The position numbers were made by a program, and so were the translations under genes. From Thermohalobaculum sp039027855 (GTDB lineage: Bacteria > Pseudomonadota > Alphaproteobacteria > Rhodobacterales > Rhodobacteraceae): DNA of 64,000 nt. Shown here piece after piece: positions 35,325-44,717 of this stretch. The notes beneath the pieces were generated by a model. It did not search any database. It worked only from the letters and a program-made list of their open reading frames with translations, and was not told the origin of the DNA. The first letter of the stretch is position 1. The number at the start of each line of letters is the position of its first letter. The DNA lies in NCBI GenBank assembly GCA_039027855.1, contig JBCCJI010000002.1, positions 153,895-217,894 of the forward strand, written 5' to 3'.

Positions 35325-36076
35325 CGGTCGATGTCGCCATGGTCCTCGCCGCGGGTCGGGGGACGCGCATGCGCCCGCTGACCGACCGGATGGCCAAAGC
35401 CATGGTACCGGTCGCCGGGCGGCCGCTGATCGACCATGCCCTCGACCGCGTGGCAGCGGCAGGTATCGCGCGGGCCGTGGTCAACCTGCATGCCCATGCC
35501 GACGGCTTGGAGGCGCATCTCAAGACCCGCAGGGCCGCTCCCGAGCTCGTGTTCTCGGACGAACGCGCCGCCCTGCTCGACACCGGGGGCGGGGTGCTCG
35601 CGGCGCTGCCGCTCCTCGGCCCAGCGCCCTTCGTGACGCTGAACGGCGATGCCATCTGGGCCGGGCCGGAACCGGTGGCCTCTCTCCTGGCCACCTGGGC
35701 CAAAGCGCCCCCATCGGCCGAGGCGCTTCTCATGCTGGTGCCCCGCGAGCGGGCGCACGGCTATAGCCGGCCGGGCGATTTCTTTCTCGATGCGTCGACG
35801 GCCCCGGTGGGCGTCCCGACGCGGCGGGGCAGCGCCGAGACGGCACCCTTCGTCTACACGGGGCTGCAGGTCATGCGGCCCACGGCCTTTGCGGGCATTG
35901 CGGAGGCCGAAGCGACTGGAGCCCAGCGCCCGGCCTTCTCGCTCAACCCGGTCTGGGATGCGCTTGCGGCGCGCGGCGCGCTGGCGGCGACGGTCTGGGG
36001 CGGCGACTGGGTCGATGTCGGCATGCTGGCCGGGATCGCCGTGGCCGAGGCTGTGTTGGCCGCTCATCATGGGTGA
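35321..36076 (+). CDS. murU: MurNAc-1-phosphate uridylyltransferase MurU
   Basis: Nucleotidyltransferase (251 residues) that makes UDP-MurNAc from MurNAc-1-phosphate, bypassing de novo synthesis and fosfomycin's target. The nucleotide-binding signature LAAGRGTRMRPLTD (residues 9-22) and the Lys in MAKAMVPVAGRPL are present, with VTLNGDAIW holding the metal-binding Asp and DWVDVGM near the end. It overlaps amgK by four bases and addB by eight. Family and pairing are strong; activity is inferred. Confidence 0.88.
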   Translation: MTVDVAMVLAAGRGTRMRPLTDRMAKAMVPVAGRPLIDHALDRVAAAGIARAVVNLHAHADGLEAHLKTRRAAPELVFSDERAALLDTGGGVLAALPLLGPAPFVTLNGDAIWAGPEPVASLLATWAKAPPSAEALLMLVPRERAHGYSRPGDFFLDASTAPVGVPTRRGSAETAPFVYTGLQVMRPTAFAGIAEAEATGAQRPAFSLNPVWDALAARGALAATVWGGDWVDVGMLAGIAVAEAVLAAHHG

Positions 36077-39000
36077 TCCCGTCGCCGTGCCGGCTGACCC
36101 CTTCGCGGGCGATGGCCCTTCGCCGCGGCTTTTCGCGGTGCCGCCCGGCGCTGACTACGCCGCAGTGCTGGTCTCGGGCCTTACCGCCCGCCTCGCCCAT
36201 GCACCGCCCGAGGCCATGGCGTCGGTCAGCATCATCGTGAACAGCGCCCGCGCCCGCACGGCGATCGAAGCGGCCTTCGCCGCCCGGGCAGACGGTGGAC
36301 CCTGCTATCTGCCGCAGGTGACGAGCCTCGAGACACTGGCCGATGCGCCCCCGCCCACCCTTGTCACCGCTCCCCTGCCGCCACGCGCTCGCCCGGTATC
36401 GCCGACGGTGCGGCTCATGGCGCTGACGCGGCTGGTAGAGGCCTATTGCCACCGGACCGGCATGGCGCCGGCTGCCGCGCCCGGGCTTGCCCGCAGCCTC
36501 GCCGACCTGCTCGATCTGATGGACGAGGAGGGTGTCGACCTCGCACGACTGGCCGAGGCCGGTGCCGCCGATCTTCCCGATCCCGAAAGCATGGCCGGGC
36601 ACTGGCAGCGCGCGCTCGACTTTCTGTCCATTGCCCGCGAGGCCTGGCCCGAGCTCCGCGCTGCACTTGGTGAGGGCGAAGCCCCGCCTCAAGCCGATCC
36701 AAGGGCTGCACAGCGCGTGGCGATCGCGGCGCTGCTCGAAGGGTGGCAGGCATGCCCGCCGGCAGGGCCCGTCATCGTCGCCGGGTCGACCGGATCGCGA
36801 GCGATAGCGGCGATGCTGATGGCGGCCGTTGCCAAGCTGCCGTCAGGGGCGGTGGTCCTGCCCGGGCTCGATCCCGACGCGGCAGGCGCTGTCTGGCCAG
36901 CGGTTCAAGCCGGCGCTGGCGATCATCCCTCGGGGCCGTTCCGTCGGCTGTTCGCCATGCTGGGCACCGATCCCGGCGCCGTGCGCGCCTGGGACGTCCG
37001 ACCGGACGACACACAAGTCCCGCGCCGGCGTCTGCTGGCCGAGGCCCTGCGCCCTGCCCCGGTCACCGACGCCTGGGTCGCCGCGCGTGAGACCATCGCG
37101 GCCGAGGCCGAGGCGGCGACCAATGGCCTGTCGCTGATCGAGGCGCCCGAGCAGCGCGTCGAGGCGGGCGCCATCGCGCTGGCGGTGCGCGAGGCGCTGG
37201 AAAACCCGGGCCAACACATCGCCATCGTAACGCCCGACGCGACGCTGGCCCGGCGGATCACCGCGGCGCTCGCACGCTTCGACATCCTGCCCGATGACAG
37301 CCTTGGCCGCCCTTTGGCGCAGGCGCCGGCGGCGGTTTTCCTGCGTCTCGTCCTCCGCGTGGCGATGGCGGCGGCGGAAAGCCGTGTCGACACCGTCGCG
37401 CTGGCCGGTCTGATGGGCCATCCGCTCACGCACACAGGGTCAGCGCGCGCGGATCACCGCCGCAACGCCCGCCGCTTTGAGATCGCTGTTCTGCGCGCCC
37501 GGGGGCCCGTGCGCCCCGGGCGCGGCGGAGCGCTGCCCGAATGGCACGGGGCGGGTGAGGACGAGAGGACATGGCAGGCGGGCATCGATGCCGCGCTCGC
37601 GCCCCTGGTGAGCACGCTGCAGGGGCCCGCGCCGCTTGGCGAGGTGATCGGCGCCATGCGGGACGCCTGCCAGGCACTCTCGGCACCGGCCGATCCTGAA
37701 AGCGACGAGGGCGCGCGAACCGAAGCCGAGGCGCCCAGCCGCGATCCCAGTGAGGGGTCGTGGCAGGGACCAGACGGCATCGCCGCGCGGCGCGTGCTCG
37801 ACGCTCTCGCCGAGGCGGCGCCGGCCTATGGCGGCACCATGGCGCCTGCCATGCTGTCGGGCGTGCTGGAGACATTGCTCTCGGCCGAGGCCCTGCCGCC
37901 GGAGGCCGCGCGCCCCCATCCACGCGTCACGCTCCGCGGTACGATGGAGGCCCGCCACGAGACCGCCGATCTGACCGTGCTCGCGGGCCTGGTCGAAGGA
38001 CGCTGGCCAGGCACCGCCGACCCCGGCCCATGGCTCAACCGGCCACTGCGGGCGGCGCTGGCCATCCCAGCGCCCGAGCGGGAGATCGGCCTCGCCGCGC
38101 ATGATTTCCTGCAGGGCGCCTGCAGGGGCACGGTCATCCTGACCCAGTCGCGCGCCATCGAAGGCACGCCCATGATCGCCTCGCGCTGGCTGACGCGGCT
38201 TGAGACGCTGCTGAGCGGGACGCATCCCAAGGCTCTCGAAGCGATGCGCGCCAGGGGGCGCCGCTGGCTCGACCTGGTGCCGCTGCTGGATGCCCCGGGC
38301 AAGGCCGAAAGCGCCGATCCGCACCTGGCGCCCGCGCCGCGGCCGGCTCCGCGCCCAGCGCGCGCGCTCAGACCCCGTACACTCTCGGTCACCCGGCTGG
38401 AGCGCCTGATCCGCGACCCCTATGCCGTCTATGCCGAAAGCGTTCTGGGCCTGAAGGAGCTGGACCCGCTAGGCGCAGCGATCGATGCGCGCGACCGGGG
38501 CACCGCGCTGCATCAGGTGATGGAGCGGCTGGTGCGCGAGGGTCGAGACCGCGCCGATGACGACGTTGCGGTGGCCGCCGCCCTGGTCGAGGCGCTGGAT
38601 GCGACCCTGAGCGAGGGCGACCTGCCGCCCGACCTCGCGCGCCTCTGGCGCGGGCGCATGGGCCGCGTGGCGGGGCGCCTCGCCGCACTTACCCGGCGGA
38701 TACGCGCCGCGGGCGAGACACTGGGCCTCGAGGTCAAAGGCGCCATCGCCCTGCCCGTCCCTGGCGGCGATCTCGCGATCACCGCGCGCGCTGACCGCAT
38801 CGACCGGGCCAGCGATGGCAGAGGTCTGGTCTACGACTACAAAAGCGGCGCACCGCCGTCGAAAAAGCAGATCGGCCGCTTTGCCCATCAGCTTCATGCC
38901 CAGGCGCTGATCGCCGCCGAAGGCGGGTTCGAGGGCGTGCCCCCGCTGCCCCCCGGCAACGGCGCCTATATCGGCCTTGCCGCCGCGAAAGAAGCGGCAC

Positions 39001-39206
39001 CCGATCCGCCGCTTGCCACCTTGCTTGATGCCTATCGCGCGGATCTGATCGCCTTTCTCACCCGCTTCGACGATCCCGCCACGCCCTACATCTCGCGCCG
39101 CGTGGTCGAAAAGCGCGAAGATACCGGGCCCTATGATCACGTGGCGCGGGTGGCGGAATGGGCGGGCGACGGCGTCGTCGACCCGACACCCGAGGACGGC
39201 CGGTGA
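36069..39206 (+). CDS. addB: AddB subunit of the AddAB helicase-nuclease
   Basis: A 1045-residue alphaproteobacterial-type AddB, which with AddA processes double-strand breaks for RecA-dependent repair. The N-terminus FAVPPGADYAAVLVSGL is typical; the helicase-like core has no obvious Walker A. The C-terminal RecB-family nuclease shows DRGTALHQVME, ITARADRIDR and VYDYKSG, holding the expected acidic and Lys residues. The ATG at 36069 lies within the end of murU and its stop overlaps addA (GTGA). Longer upstream reading in this frame would lie wholly over murU and is rejected. Confidence 0.94.
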   Translation: MGDPVAVPADPFAGDGPSPRLFAVPPGADYAAVLVSGLTARLAHAPPEAMASVSIIVNSARARTAIEAAFAARADGGPCYLPQVTSLETLADAPPPTLVTAPLPPRARPVSPTVRLMALTRLVEAYCHRTGMAPAAAPGLARSLADLLDLMDEEGVDLARLAEAGAADLPDPESMAGHWQRALDFLSIAREAWPELRAALGEGEAPPQADPRAAQRVAIAALLEGWQACPPAGPVIVAGSTGSRAIAAMLMAAVAKLPSGAVVLPGLDPDAAGAVWPAVQAGAGDHPSGPFRRLFAMLGTDPGAVRAWDVRPDDTQVPRRRLLAEALRPAPVTDAWVAARETIAAEAEAATNGLSLIEAPEQRVEAGAIALAVREALENPGQHIAIVTPDATLARRITAALARFDILPDDSLGRPLAQAPAAVFLRLVLRVAMAAAESRVDTVALAGLMGHPLTHTGSARADHRRNARRFEIAVLRARGPVRPGRGGALPEWHGAGEDERTWQAGIDAALAPLVSTLQGPAPLGEVIGAMRDACQALSAPADPESDEGARTEAEAPSRDPSEGSWQGPDGIAARRVLDALAEAAPAYGGTMAPAMLSGVLETLLSAEALPPEAARPHPRVTLRGTMEARHETADLTVLAGLVEGRWPGTADPGPWLNRPLRAALAIPAPEREIGLAAHDFLQGACRGTVILTQSRAIEGTPMIASRWLTRLETLLSGTHPKALEAMRARGRRWLDLVPLLDAPGKAESADPHLAPAPRPAPRPARALRPRTLSVTRLERLIRDPYAVYAESVLGLKELDPLGAAIDARDRGTALHQVMERLVREGRDRADDDVAVAAALVEALDATLSEGDLPPDLARLWRGRMGRVAGRLAALTRRIRAAGETLGLEVKGAIALPVPGGDLAITARADRIDRASDGRGLVYDYKSGAPPSKKQIGRFAHQLHAQALIAAEGGFEGVPPLPPGNGAYIGLAAAKEAAPDPPLATLLDAYRADLIAFLTRFDDPATPYISRRVVEKREDTGPYDHVARVAEWAGDGVVDPTPEDGR

Positions 39207-42200
39207 AAGCGCCGCAGCCCACGCTGGCCCAGCGGCAGGCCGCCGATCCGCGCGCCTCGGCCTGGGTCGGGGCCAATGCCGGCTCGGGCAAGACGCGGGT
39301 GCTGATCCACCGGGTGGCCCGCCTTTTGCTCGCGGGCAGCCGGCCGGAGCGCATCCTGTGCCTCACCTATACGCGCGCAGCCGCCGCCGAGATGCAGACG
39401 CGTCTTTTCGCCGAGCTTGGTCGCTGGGCCATGCTGGACGAGGCGGCGCTGGCCGAGACGTTGGGCGCGCTGACAGGCGAAAGCGCGTTTCCACCCGACA
39501 GGCTGGCCGAGGCGCGGCGGCTGTTCGCCCTCGCACTCGAGACGCCGGGGGGCCTGCGCATCCAGACGATCCACGCCTTTGCCGAGCATCTGATCCGCCG
39601 CTTCCCACTGGAAGCAGGGGCGGACCCCGCCTTTATCGTCGGCGATGAGCGGCGCATGGGCAGGCTCAAGGCCGGGGTCTCCGCGGCACTTGGTGCGGCA
39701 GCGGCGACCGGCGAGGATGATGCCTTCGACCGTCTCGCCAGCCGGCTTGGAGAGACCCAGCTCGGCCCGCTGCTCGACGATATCGCCCGCGCCCATGCCG
39801 ACCTGCCCGAGGATGAGACGGCGCTTCAGGTCGCCATCGACGCGCATTACGACCCGGCGCTCCTCGCCGCGCCCGAGACGGTGCTGAACGAGGCCGCCGC
39901 AACGATCGATTGGCGCGCCGCCGCCGATCTGGCGCCGGTCCTGTTGGCGGGCGGCAAGCGCATGCAGGACAAGGCCCCGCTTTTCGCCGAAGCGGGCCGT
40001 GCGGGGCTGGCCGGCGAGATGCTCGGCGCGGTCGAGGCCTTGAGCAGCGCTGTCATGAAAGCGGGCCGTCGCGAGCCGGTCGATCCGGGCTGGCTGTTCA
40101 CGAAAAAACTGGTGGAGCGTGGCGCTCCCGCCGTCGCCCGGTTCGATGCGCTGCAAGCGAGCCTTCTCGCAGCCCGGAGACGGCTGATCGACAGTGAGGC
40201 GGCGCGCCGTGCCGATGATCTCAATCGCTTTGCCCTGGCCTGGATGACGGGCTTCGCCGCCGCCAAGGCCCGCTCGGGTTTGATGGATTTCGACGACCTG
40301 ATCGAGCGCGCGGCCGCGATGCTGCAGCAGGGCCCGGACGCGGCCTGGGTGCTCTACCGATTGGACGGGGGCATCGACCATGTGCTGGTCGACGAGGCGC
40401 AGGACACCTCGCCCGCGCAATGGCGGATCATCGAGGCCATCGCCGCGGAGTTCATGGCGGGCGAGGGCGCGGTGCGCCGGGCGCCGGATGGCCGCGCCAT
40501 GGCCCGCACGCTGTTTGTCGTGGGCGACGAGAAGCAGTCGATCTACTCGTTCCAGGGCGCAGATCCGCAGGTCTTTGGCACCGTGCGCGAGGCGACGCGG
40601 GCGCGACTGTCGGCGGGCGGCATGCTGGTCGAGCCCGCGCTGGCCCGTTCGTTCCGCTCAGCACCCGGCATCCTCGATTTCGTGGACCGGGTGTTCGACG
40701 GCACGGCAGCCGAGGGCCTGACGCTCGACGGCGCGCCGCCCCTGCACGAGACCAGTCGCGAGGGCGATGGCGCCACCATAGATCTCTGGGACATGCTGGA
40801 GCGCGAACCTGGCAGCGGCGAACAGCCCTGGCACGCGCCGGTCGACGAGATCCCTGCCGGGGCCCCAAAGATCCGCCTCGCCCGCCTTCTCGCCACCGAG
40901 ATCCGTCGCATCTGTGCCGAGGAATGCCTCCCCGGGCGCGCGGGCGAGACGTCCCGACCGGTGCGCCCGGGTGACATCATCGTGCTGGTGCGGCGGCGCG
41001 ATGCACTGGCCCGCGAGCTTGTCCGCGCGCTCAAGGCCGCAGGGGTCGCCGTCGCGGGGGCCGACCGGCTGAAACTGATGGAGGAGATCGCGGTCAAGGA
41101 TCTGCTCGCGGCACTCCGCGTCGCCGCGATGCCCGATGACGACCTGTCGCTCGCAGCCCTGCTCCGCTCACCGCTCGGTTGTCTGGACGAGGACGCATTG
41201 ATGGCGCTGGCGGCCGGTCGCGCGGGCAAGCGCCTGAGCGCACGGCTGGCCGAGGAGGCGGCGCGCCATCCACGCTCGGCCGGTCTTGTCGCGGACCTGA
41301 TGGCGCGCGCCGATTTCCTGCGACCCTACGAGATGCTGGAAAGGGTGCTGACCCACCACGACGGTCGGCGGCGATTGCTGGCCCGCCTGGGGCCGGAATG
41401 CGAGGACGCGATCGACGAGCTTCTGGTGCAGGCGCTGGTCTACGAGGCGGCCGAGGCCCCGACCCTCGCGGGCTTTGTCGCCTGGCTGGAGAGCGCGGAG
41501 ACCGCGGTCAAGCGCGAGTTCCCCGCCGAGACGGGCGAAGACGGTGGCGCGGTGCGGGTCATGACAGTGCACGGCGCCAAGGGGCTAGAGGCGCCCTTCG
41601 TCATCCTGCCCGACACCATGGACCAGCCCGGGCGCAGCGGCGGTGGCGGTAAGGCGCCGCTTTTCACGCTCAAGGGTGGGGATAACGTGCCGCCGCTGAT
41701 CACGCTCGGCGCCAGGACGGCCGAGGACGACGCGGCAACCCGCGCCGCCCGCGAGGCCGCGGCACGGCGCGAGATCGCGGAACACAAGCGCCTGCTCTAC
41801 GTGGCACTGACCCGGGCCGAGCGGCGCTTGCTGATCTGTGGCGCGGGAACACCGCCGTCGGATGGTAAGGAGGGCGAGGACGCGCTGAAAACCGAGCGGC
41901 GCGAGGCGATCTGGTACCGTCTGGTGGAGGGCGCGATGGAGCGCTCGCCCGGGATGCGCGAGATCGCGGGGCCGGGCGATCGGCCGCGGATGCGGCGGCT
42001 TGGCGACGATCCAGCCCCAGCGACGGCCCCGGCGCCGGCCCCGGCGATCATGCCCACGGCCGACGGCGCGGTCGGGCCCGCCGCGCCCGATCCCCTGCCC
42101 AGTTGGGCAGTGCCGGCACCGGTGGAGGCGCGGCCGCTGCGGCTCTCGCCCTCATCGCTCGGATCGCCGGAGGACCTTGGCGGCGTCACCGGCCCGGCGA

Positions 42201-42733
42201 TGCCAGACGGGCGCGCCGGCGCCGATCCCCGGCTCTTCGGACTTGCAGTGCATGCGCTGATGGAAAGCCCAGCCGACAACGACCGGGCGGCCGAGACGCT
42301 GGTGATGCGCACTGCTGCGGGCCTCGATAGCGCCGCCGTCGCCGCGGCGCGGGAGGAGGCGGCGCGTGCCCGCGCGCTGCCCGAGGCAGCAGCACTGTTC
42401 GCCAGCACCGCGCTGGCCGAGGTGTCGCTGGCCATTCCGGGCATCCTGGGCGCCCCACCGATGATCGGGCGCGCCGACCGTGTCGTGATCCTCTCCGACC
42501 GGGTGCTTTTGGCGGACATCAAATCCGATCGCCCCGTGCCCGGCAGCGCCGATGACGTACCCATGGCCTATGCCGCGCAGCTCGGCGTCTATGCCTCGGC
42601 GCTGACCGCGCTGCACGGTCTGCCGGTGGTGCCCATGCTGCTCTACACGGCCGCGCCGCAGCTGTTGACGCTCGATGCCACGCAGTGCGAGCAAGCCGTC
42701 CGCGCCGCGCTGGCCGCCGCCGCAGGAGCCTGA
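39203..42733 (+). CDS. addA: AddA subunit of the AddAB helicase-nuclease
   Basis: A 1176-residue UvrD/Rep-type helicase with a C-terminal nuclease. Motifs run in order: I GANAGSGKTRVL, Ia CLTYTRAAAAEM, II VLVDEAQDTSPAQW, III VVGDEKQSIYSFQGAD, V VMTVHGAKGLEAPFV, VI LYVALTRAERRL. The nuclease domain ends with GRADRVV and LLADIKSD. GTG start overlapping the addB stop. A Pro/Ala-rich linker (PAPATAPAPAPAIMP-like) lies between helicase and nuclease at ~950-980. It is the last of the five overlapped genes. Confidence 0.96.
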   Translation: MKAPQPTLAQRQAADPRASAWVGANAGSGKTRVLIHRVARLLLAGSRPERILCLTYTRAAAAEMQTRLFAELGRWAMLDEAALAETLGALTGESAFPPDRLAEARRLFALALETPGGLRIQTIHAFAEHLIRRFPLEAGADPAFIVGDERRMGRLKAGVSAALGAAAATGEDDAFDRLASRLGETQLGPLLDDIARAHADLPEDETALQVAIDAHYDPALLAAPETVLNEAAATIDWRAAADLAPVLLAGGKRMQDKAPLFAEAGRAGLAGEMLGAVEALSSAVMKAGRREPVDPGWLFTKKLVERGAPAVARFDALQASLLAARRRLIDSEAARRADDLNRFALAWMTGFAAAKARSGLMDFDDLIERAAAMLQQGPDAAWVLYRLDGGIDHVLVDEAQDTSPAQWRIIEAIAAEFMAGEGAVRRAPDGRAMARTLFVVGDEKQSIYSFQGADPQVFGTVREATRARLSAGGMLVEPALARSFRSAPGILDFVDRVFDGTAAEGLTLDGAPPLHETSREGDGATIDLWDMLEREPGSGEQPWHAPVDEIPAGAPKIRLARLLATEIRRICAEECLPGRAGETSRPVRPGDIIVLVRRRDALARELVRALKAAGVAVAGADRLKLMEEIAVKDLLAALRVAAMPDDDLSLAALLRSPLGCLDEDALMALAAGRAGKRLSARLAEEAARHPRSAGLVADLMARADFLRPYEMLERVLTHHDGRRRLLARLGPECEDAIDELLVQALVYEAAEAPTLAGFVAWLESAETAVKREFPAETGEDGGAVRVMTVHGAKGLEAPFVILPDTMDQPGRSGGGGKAPLFTLKGGDNVPPLITLGARTAEDDAATRAAREAAARREIAEHKRLLYVALTRAERRLLICGAGTPPSDGKEGEDALKTERREAIWYRLVEGAMERSPGMREIAGPGDRPRMRRLGDDPAPATAPAPAPAIMPTADGAVGPAAPDPLPSWAVPAPVEARPLRLSPSSLGSPEDLGGVTGPAMPDGRAGADPRLFGLAVHALMESPADNDRAAETLVMRTAAGLDSAAVAAAREEAARARALPEAAALFASTALAEVSLAIPGILGAPPMIGRADRVVILSDRVLLADIKSDRPVPGSADDVPMAYAAQLGVYASALTALHGLPVVPMLLYTAAPQLLTLDATQCEQAVRAALAAAAGA

Positions 42734-42797
42734 CCGTGGTGCGACTGACCCCCATCAGGGTTGGCATCAGGGCTGGACAGGGGGGCGCGGGCACTGC

Positions 42798-42826
42798 CTT
42801 GATAGGCCAACGGCCGTCTCCTACGT
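42798..42826 (+). promoter_or_regulatory. Probable promoter of trxA
   Basis: CTTGAT (42798-42803), a 17-base spacer and CTACGT (42821-42826) fit the alphaproteobacterial CTTGAC-N17-CTATAT consensus with one and two mismatches. It lies 68 bases before the trxA start, in the only real gap after addA. Confidence 0.5.
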
Positions 42827-42893
42827 CAGGCGCCTGCTCGGGCAGGCCAGCCAGTGAGAGGCCGGCGGCCCAACGAGATGAAGGGATGAGACA

Positions 42894-43214
42894 ATGACCA
42901 CGATCAGCGTGACTGACGCGAATTTCGACAGTGACGTCCTCGGCTCCGATGTCCCCGTGGTGGTGGACTTCTGGGCCGAGTGGTGCGGCCCCTGCAAGCA
43001 GATCGCCCCGGCGCTGGAAGAGCTTGCGGCCGAGTATGATGGCAAGATCCAGGTGGCGAAGCTGAATATCGACGAGAACCCGATCACGCCGTCGAAATAC
43101 GCCATCCGCGGCATCCCGACCCTGATGATGTTCAAAGGCGGCGAGCTGGTCGACAAGAAGATCGGTGCCGATTCGAAGCGCGGCATCGCCGGCTGGATCG
43201 AAGATCAGATGTGA
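42894..43214 (+). CDS. trxA: Thioredoxin 1
   Basis: Cytosolic disulfide reductase of 106 residues with the active site WCGPCK (FWAEWCGPCKQIAP) and the cis-Pro loop GIPTLMMF. Length and sequence are those of ordinary TrxA. It follows addA by 160 bases, with its own promoter-like site, and is followed by a strong terminator. Placement next to addA is a conserved alphaproteobacterial arrangement. Confidence 0.97.
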   Translation: MTTISVTDANFDSDVLGSDVPVVVDFWAEWCGPCKQIAPALEELAAEYDGKIQVAKLNIDENPITPSKYAIRGIPTLMMFKGGELVDKKIGADSKRGIAGWIEDQM

Positions 43215-43239
43215 CGAATCATCGATGAGCGATTCGCTA

Positions 43240-43276
43240 GGGCCCGGGGTAGCGATGCCTCCGGGCCCTTTTCTTT
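43240..43276 (+). terminator. Rho-independent terminator after trxA
   Basis: GGGCCCGG (43240-43247) pairs with CCGGGCCC (43261-43268) and is followed by TTTTCTTT. It ends the trxA transcript just before convergent folC. Confidence 0.88.
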
Positions 43277-43295
43277 AGGCGATCGACGGCTGGTG

Positions 43296-44717
43296 TCAGA
43301 GGCCGAGCACGTGGCCGGCAAGATAGAGCGAGCCGCAGATCAGCACGTCATCGCCAGGCCGGGCATCGGCCAACACGGCCGCCAGCGCGGCCTCGACCGA
43401 GGGTGCCGGACGTGCCGCGATGCCGGCGCCATCGAAGACCGCTGACAGGGCACTCGCACTCAGACTTGCCGGGGCGTCGGGGATCGTCACGGTGGCGGCA
43501 GAACGGACCAGCGGGGCAAGCGGCGCGGCAAATCGGGTGGCATCCTTGGTATCGAGCATGCCCGCGACAAGGTGCAGTCGGCGCCGGTCACCCCCCTTGC
43601 GCGGCTCGAAATGGCTGACCAGCGCATCGGCCGCAGCGGGATTATGCCCGCCATCGAGCCATAGGGTCACCCCCTGGGGCATCGCCTCGGCAAGCGGCCC
43701 GGTGTCGAGCTGCTGCAGGCGTGCGGGCCAGGTGACCCCGGTCATCGCCGCGGCCGGATCGCCCTCGCCAAGCAGGGTCAGGGCGGCCAGCGCGGCGCCG
43801 GCATTCAGAACCTGGTGGTCACCGGGCAGCGCTGGGCGCGGCAGGGTAAGTCGCGTCGTCCCCATCTCGAAGGTCAGCGCCTTGCCCGAGACCGCCACAT
43901 GCCAGTCGCGCCCGGCAACATGGGAGGGCGCGCCGACGGCCTCGGCCCGCGCGATCAGCACATCCAGCGCCTCGGCCCTGGGTTGGTGGCCGATCACGAC
44001 GGGCACGCCGGGTTTCATGATGCCGGCCTTCTCGGTCGCGATGGCCTCGATCGTGTCGCCGAGGAACGCCTCGTGATCCATGCCGATCATCGTGATGACC
44101 GACAGGCGCGGGGTAACGACATTGGTGGCATCGAGCCGACCGCCGAGACCGACTTCGAGCAGCGTCCAATCCGCCGCCGTCTCGGCCATGGCCACCAGGG
44201 CTGCGACGGTCGTGATCTCGAAATAGGTGATCTGTTCCGGCCCGTTGGCAGCCTCGCAGCGCTCCAACAACGCCATCAGGGACGCTTCGTCGATCAGCGT
44301 GCCCGCCAGCCGGATCCGCTCGTGAAAGCGAACCAGATGCGGCGAGGTGTAGGCATGGACGCGCTGCCCGGCTCCTTCCAGACCAGCGCGCAACATGGCC
44401 ACGGTCGAGCCCTTGCCATTGGTACCGGCGACGTGGATCACCGGCGGCAGGCGATCCTGCGGGTCGCCCATGCGCCCCAGCAGCCGCCAGACGCGGTCCA
44501 GCGTCAGGTCGATGATCTTGGGATGCAGACCCATCAACCGCGCCAACACGGCATCGCTGCCGAGACCGCCGGAGAGCGGCGACGCAGCGCCAGGCGGCAG
44601 GTCGGCCTGGAGTGGGTCGGAGGCCGGGTGCTGTGGGGGTTCGTGGGATGTGTCCTGGGACGTATCCTGGGGCACGTCCTGAGGCAGGTCGCCCGGCCCC
44701 GCGGTCGTGCGGGTCAC
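43296..44717 (-). CDS. folC: Folylpolyglutamate/dihydrofolate synthase FolC, with N-terminal low-complexity insert
   Basis: Adds glutamate to dihydropteroate and folates. Visible motifs are the P-loop HVAGTNGKGSTVA, TSPHLVRFHERI, EVGLGGRLDATNVV, MIGMDHEAFLG and LDGGHNPAA. Of 473 residues, ~10-55 form a Pro/Gln/Asp-rich stretch (PQDVPQDTSQDTSHEPPQ) made by ~12-bp imperfect tandem repeats; most FolC proteins begin near DAVLARLMGLHPKIIDL. GTG start overlapping the accD stop (GTGA) shows coupling with accD, a standard pair. Confidence 0.95.
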   Translation of the reverse strand: MTRTTAGPGDLPQDVPQDTSQDTSHEPPQHPASDPLQADLPPGAASPLSGGLGSDAVLARLMGLHPKIIDLTLDRVWRLLGRMGDPQDRLPPVIHVAGTNGKGSTVAMLRAGLEGAGQRVHAYTSPHLVRFHERIRLAGTLIDEASLMALLERCEAANGPEQITYFEITTVAALVAMAETAADWTLLEVGLGGRLDATNVVTPRLSVITMIGMDHEAFLGDTIEAIATEKAGIMKPGVPVVIGHQPRAEALDVLIARAEAVGAPSHVAGRDWHVAVSGKALTFEMGTTRLTLPRPALPGDHQVLNAGAALAALTLLGEGDPAAAMTGVTWPARLQQLDTGPLAEAMPQGVTLWLDGGHNPAAADALVSHFEPRKGGDRRRLHLVAGMLDTKDATRFAAPLAPLVRSAATVTIPDAPASLSASALSAVFDGAGIAARPAPSVEAALAAVLADARPGDDVLICGSLYLAGHVLGL

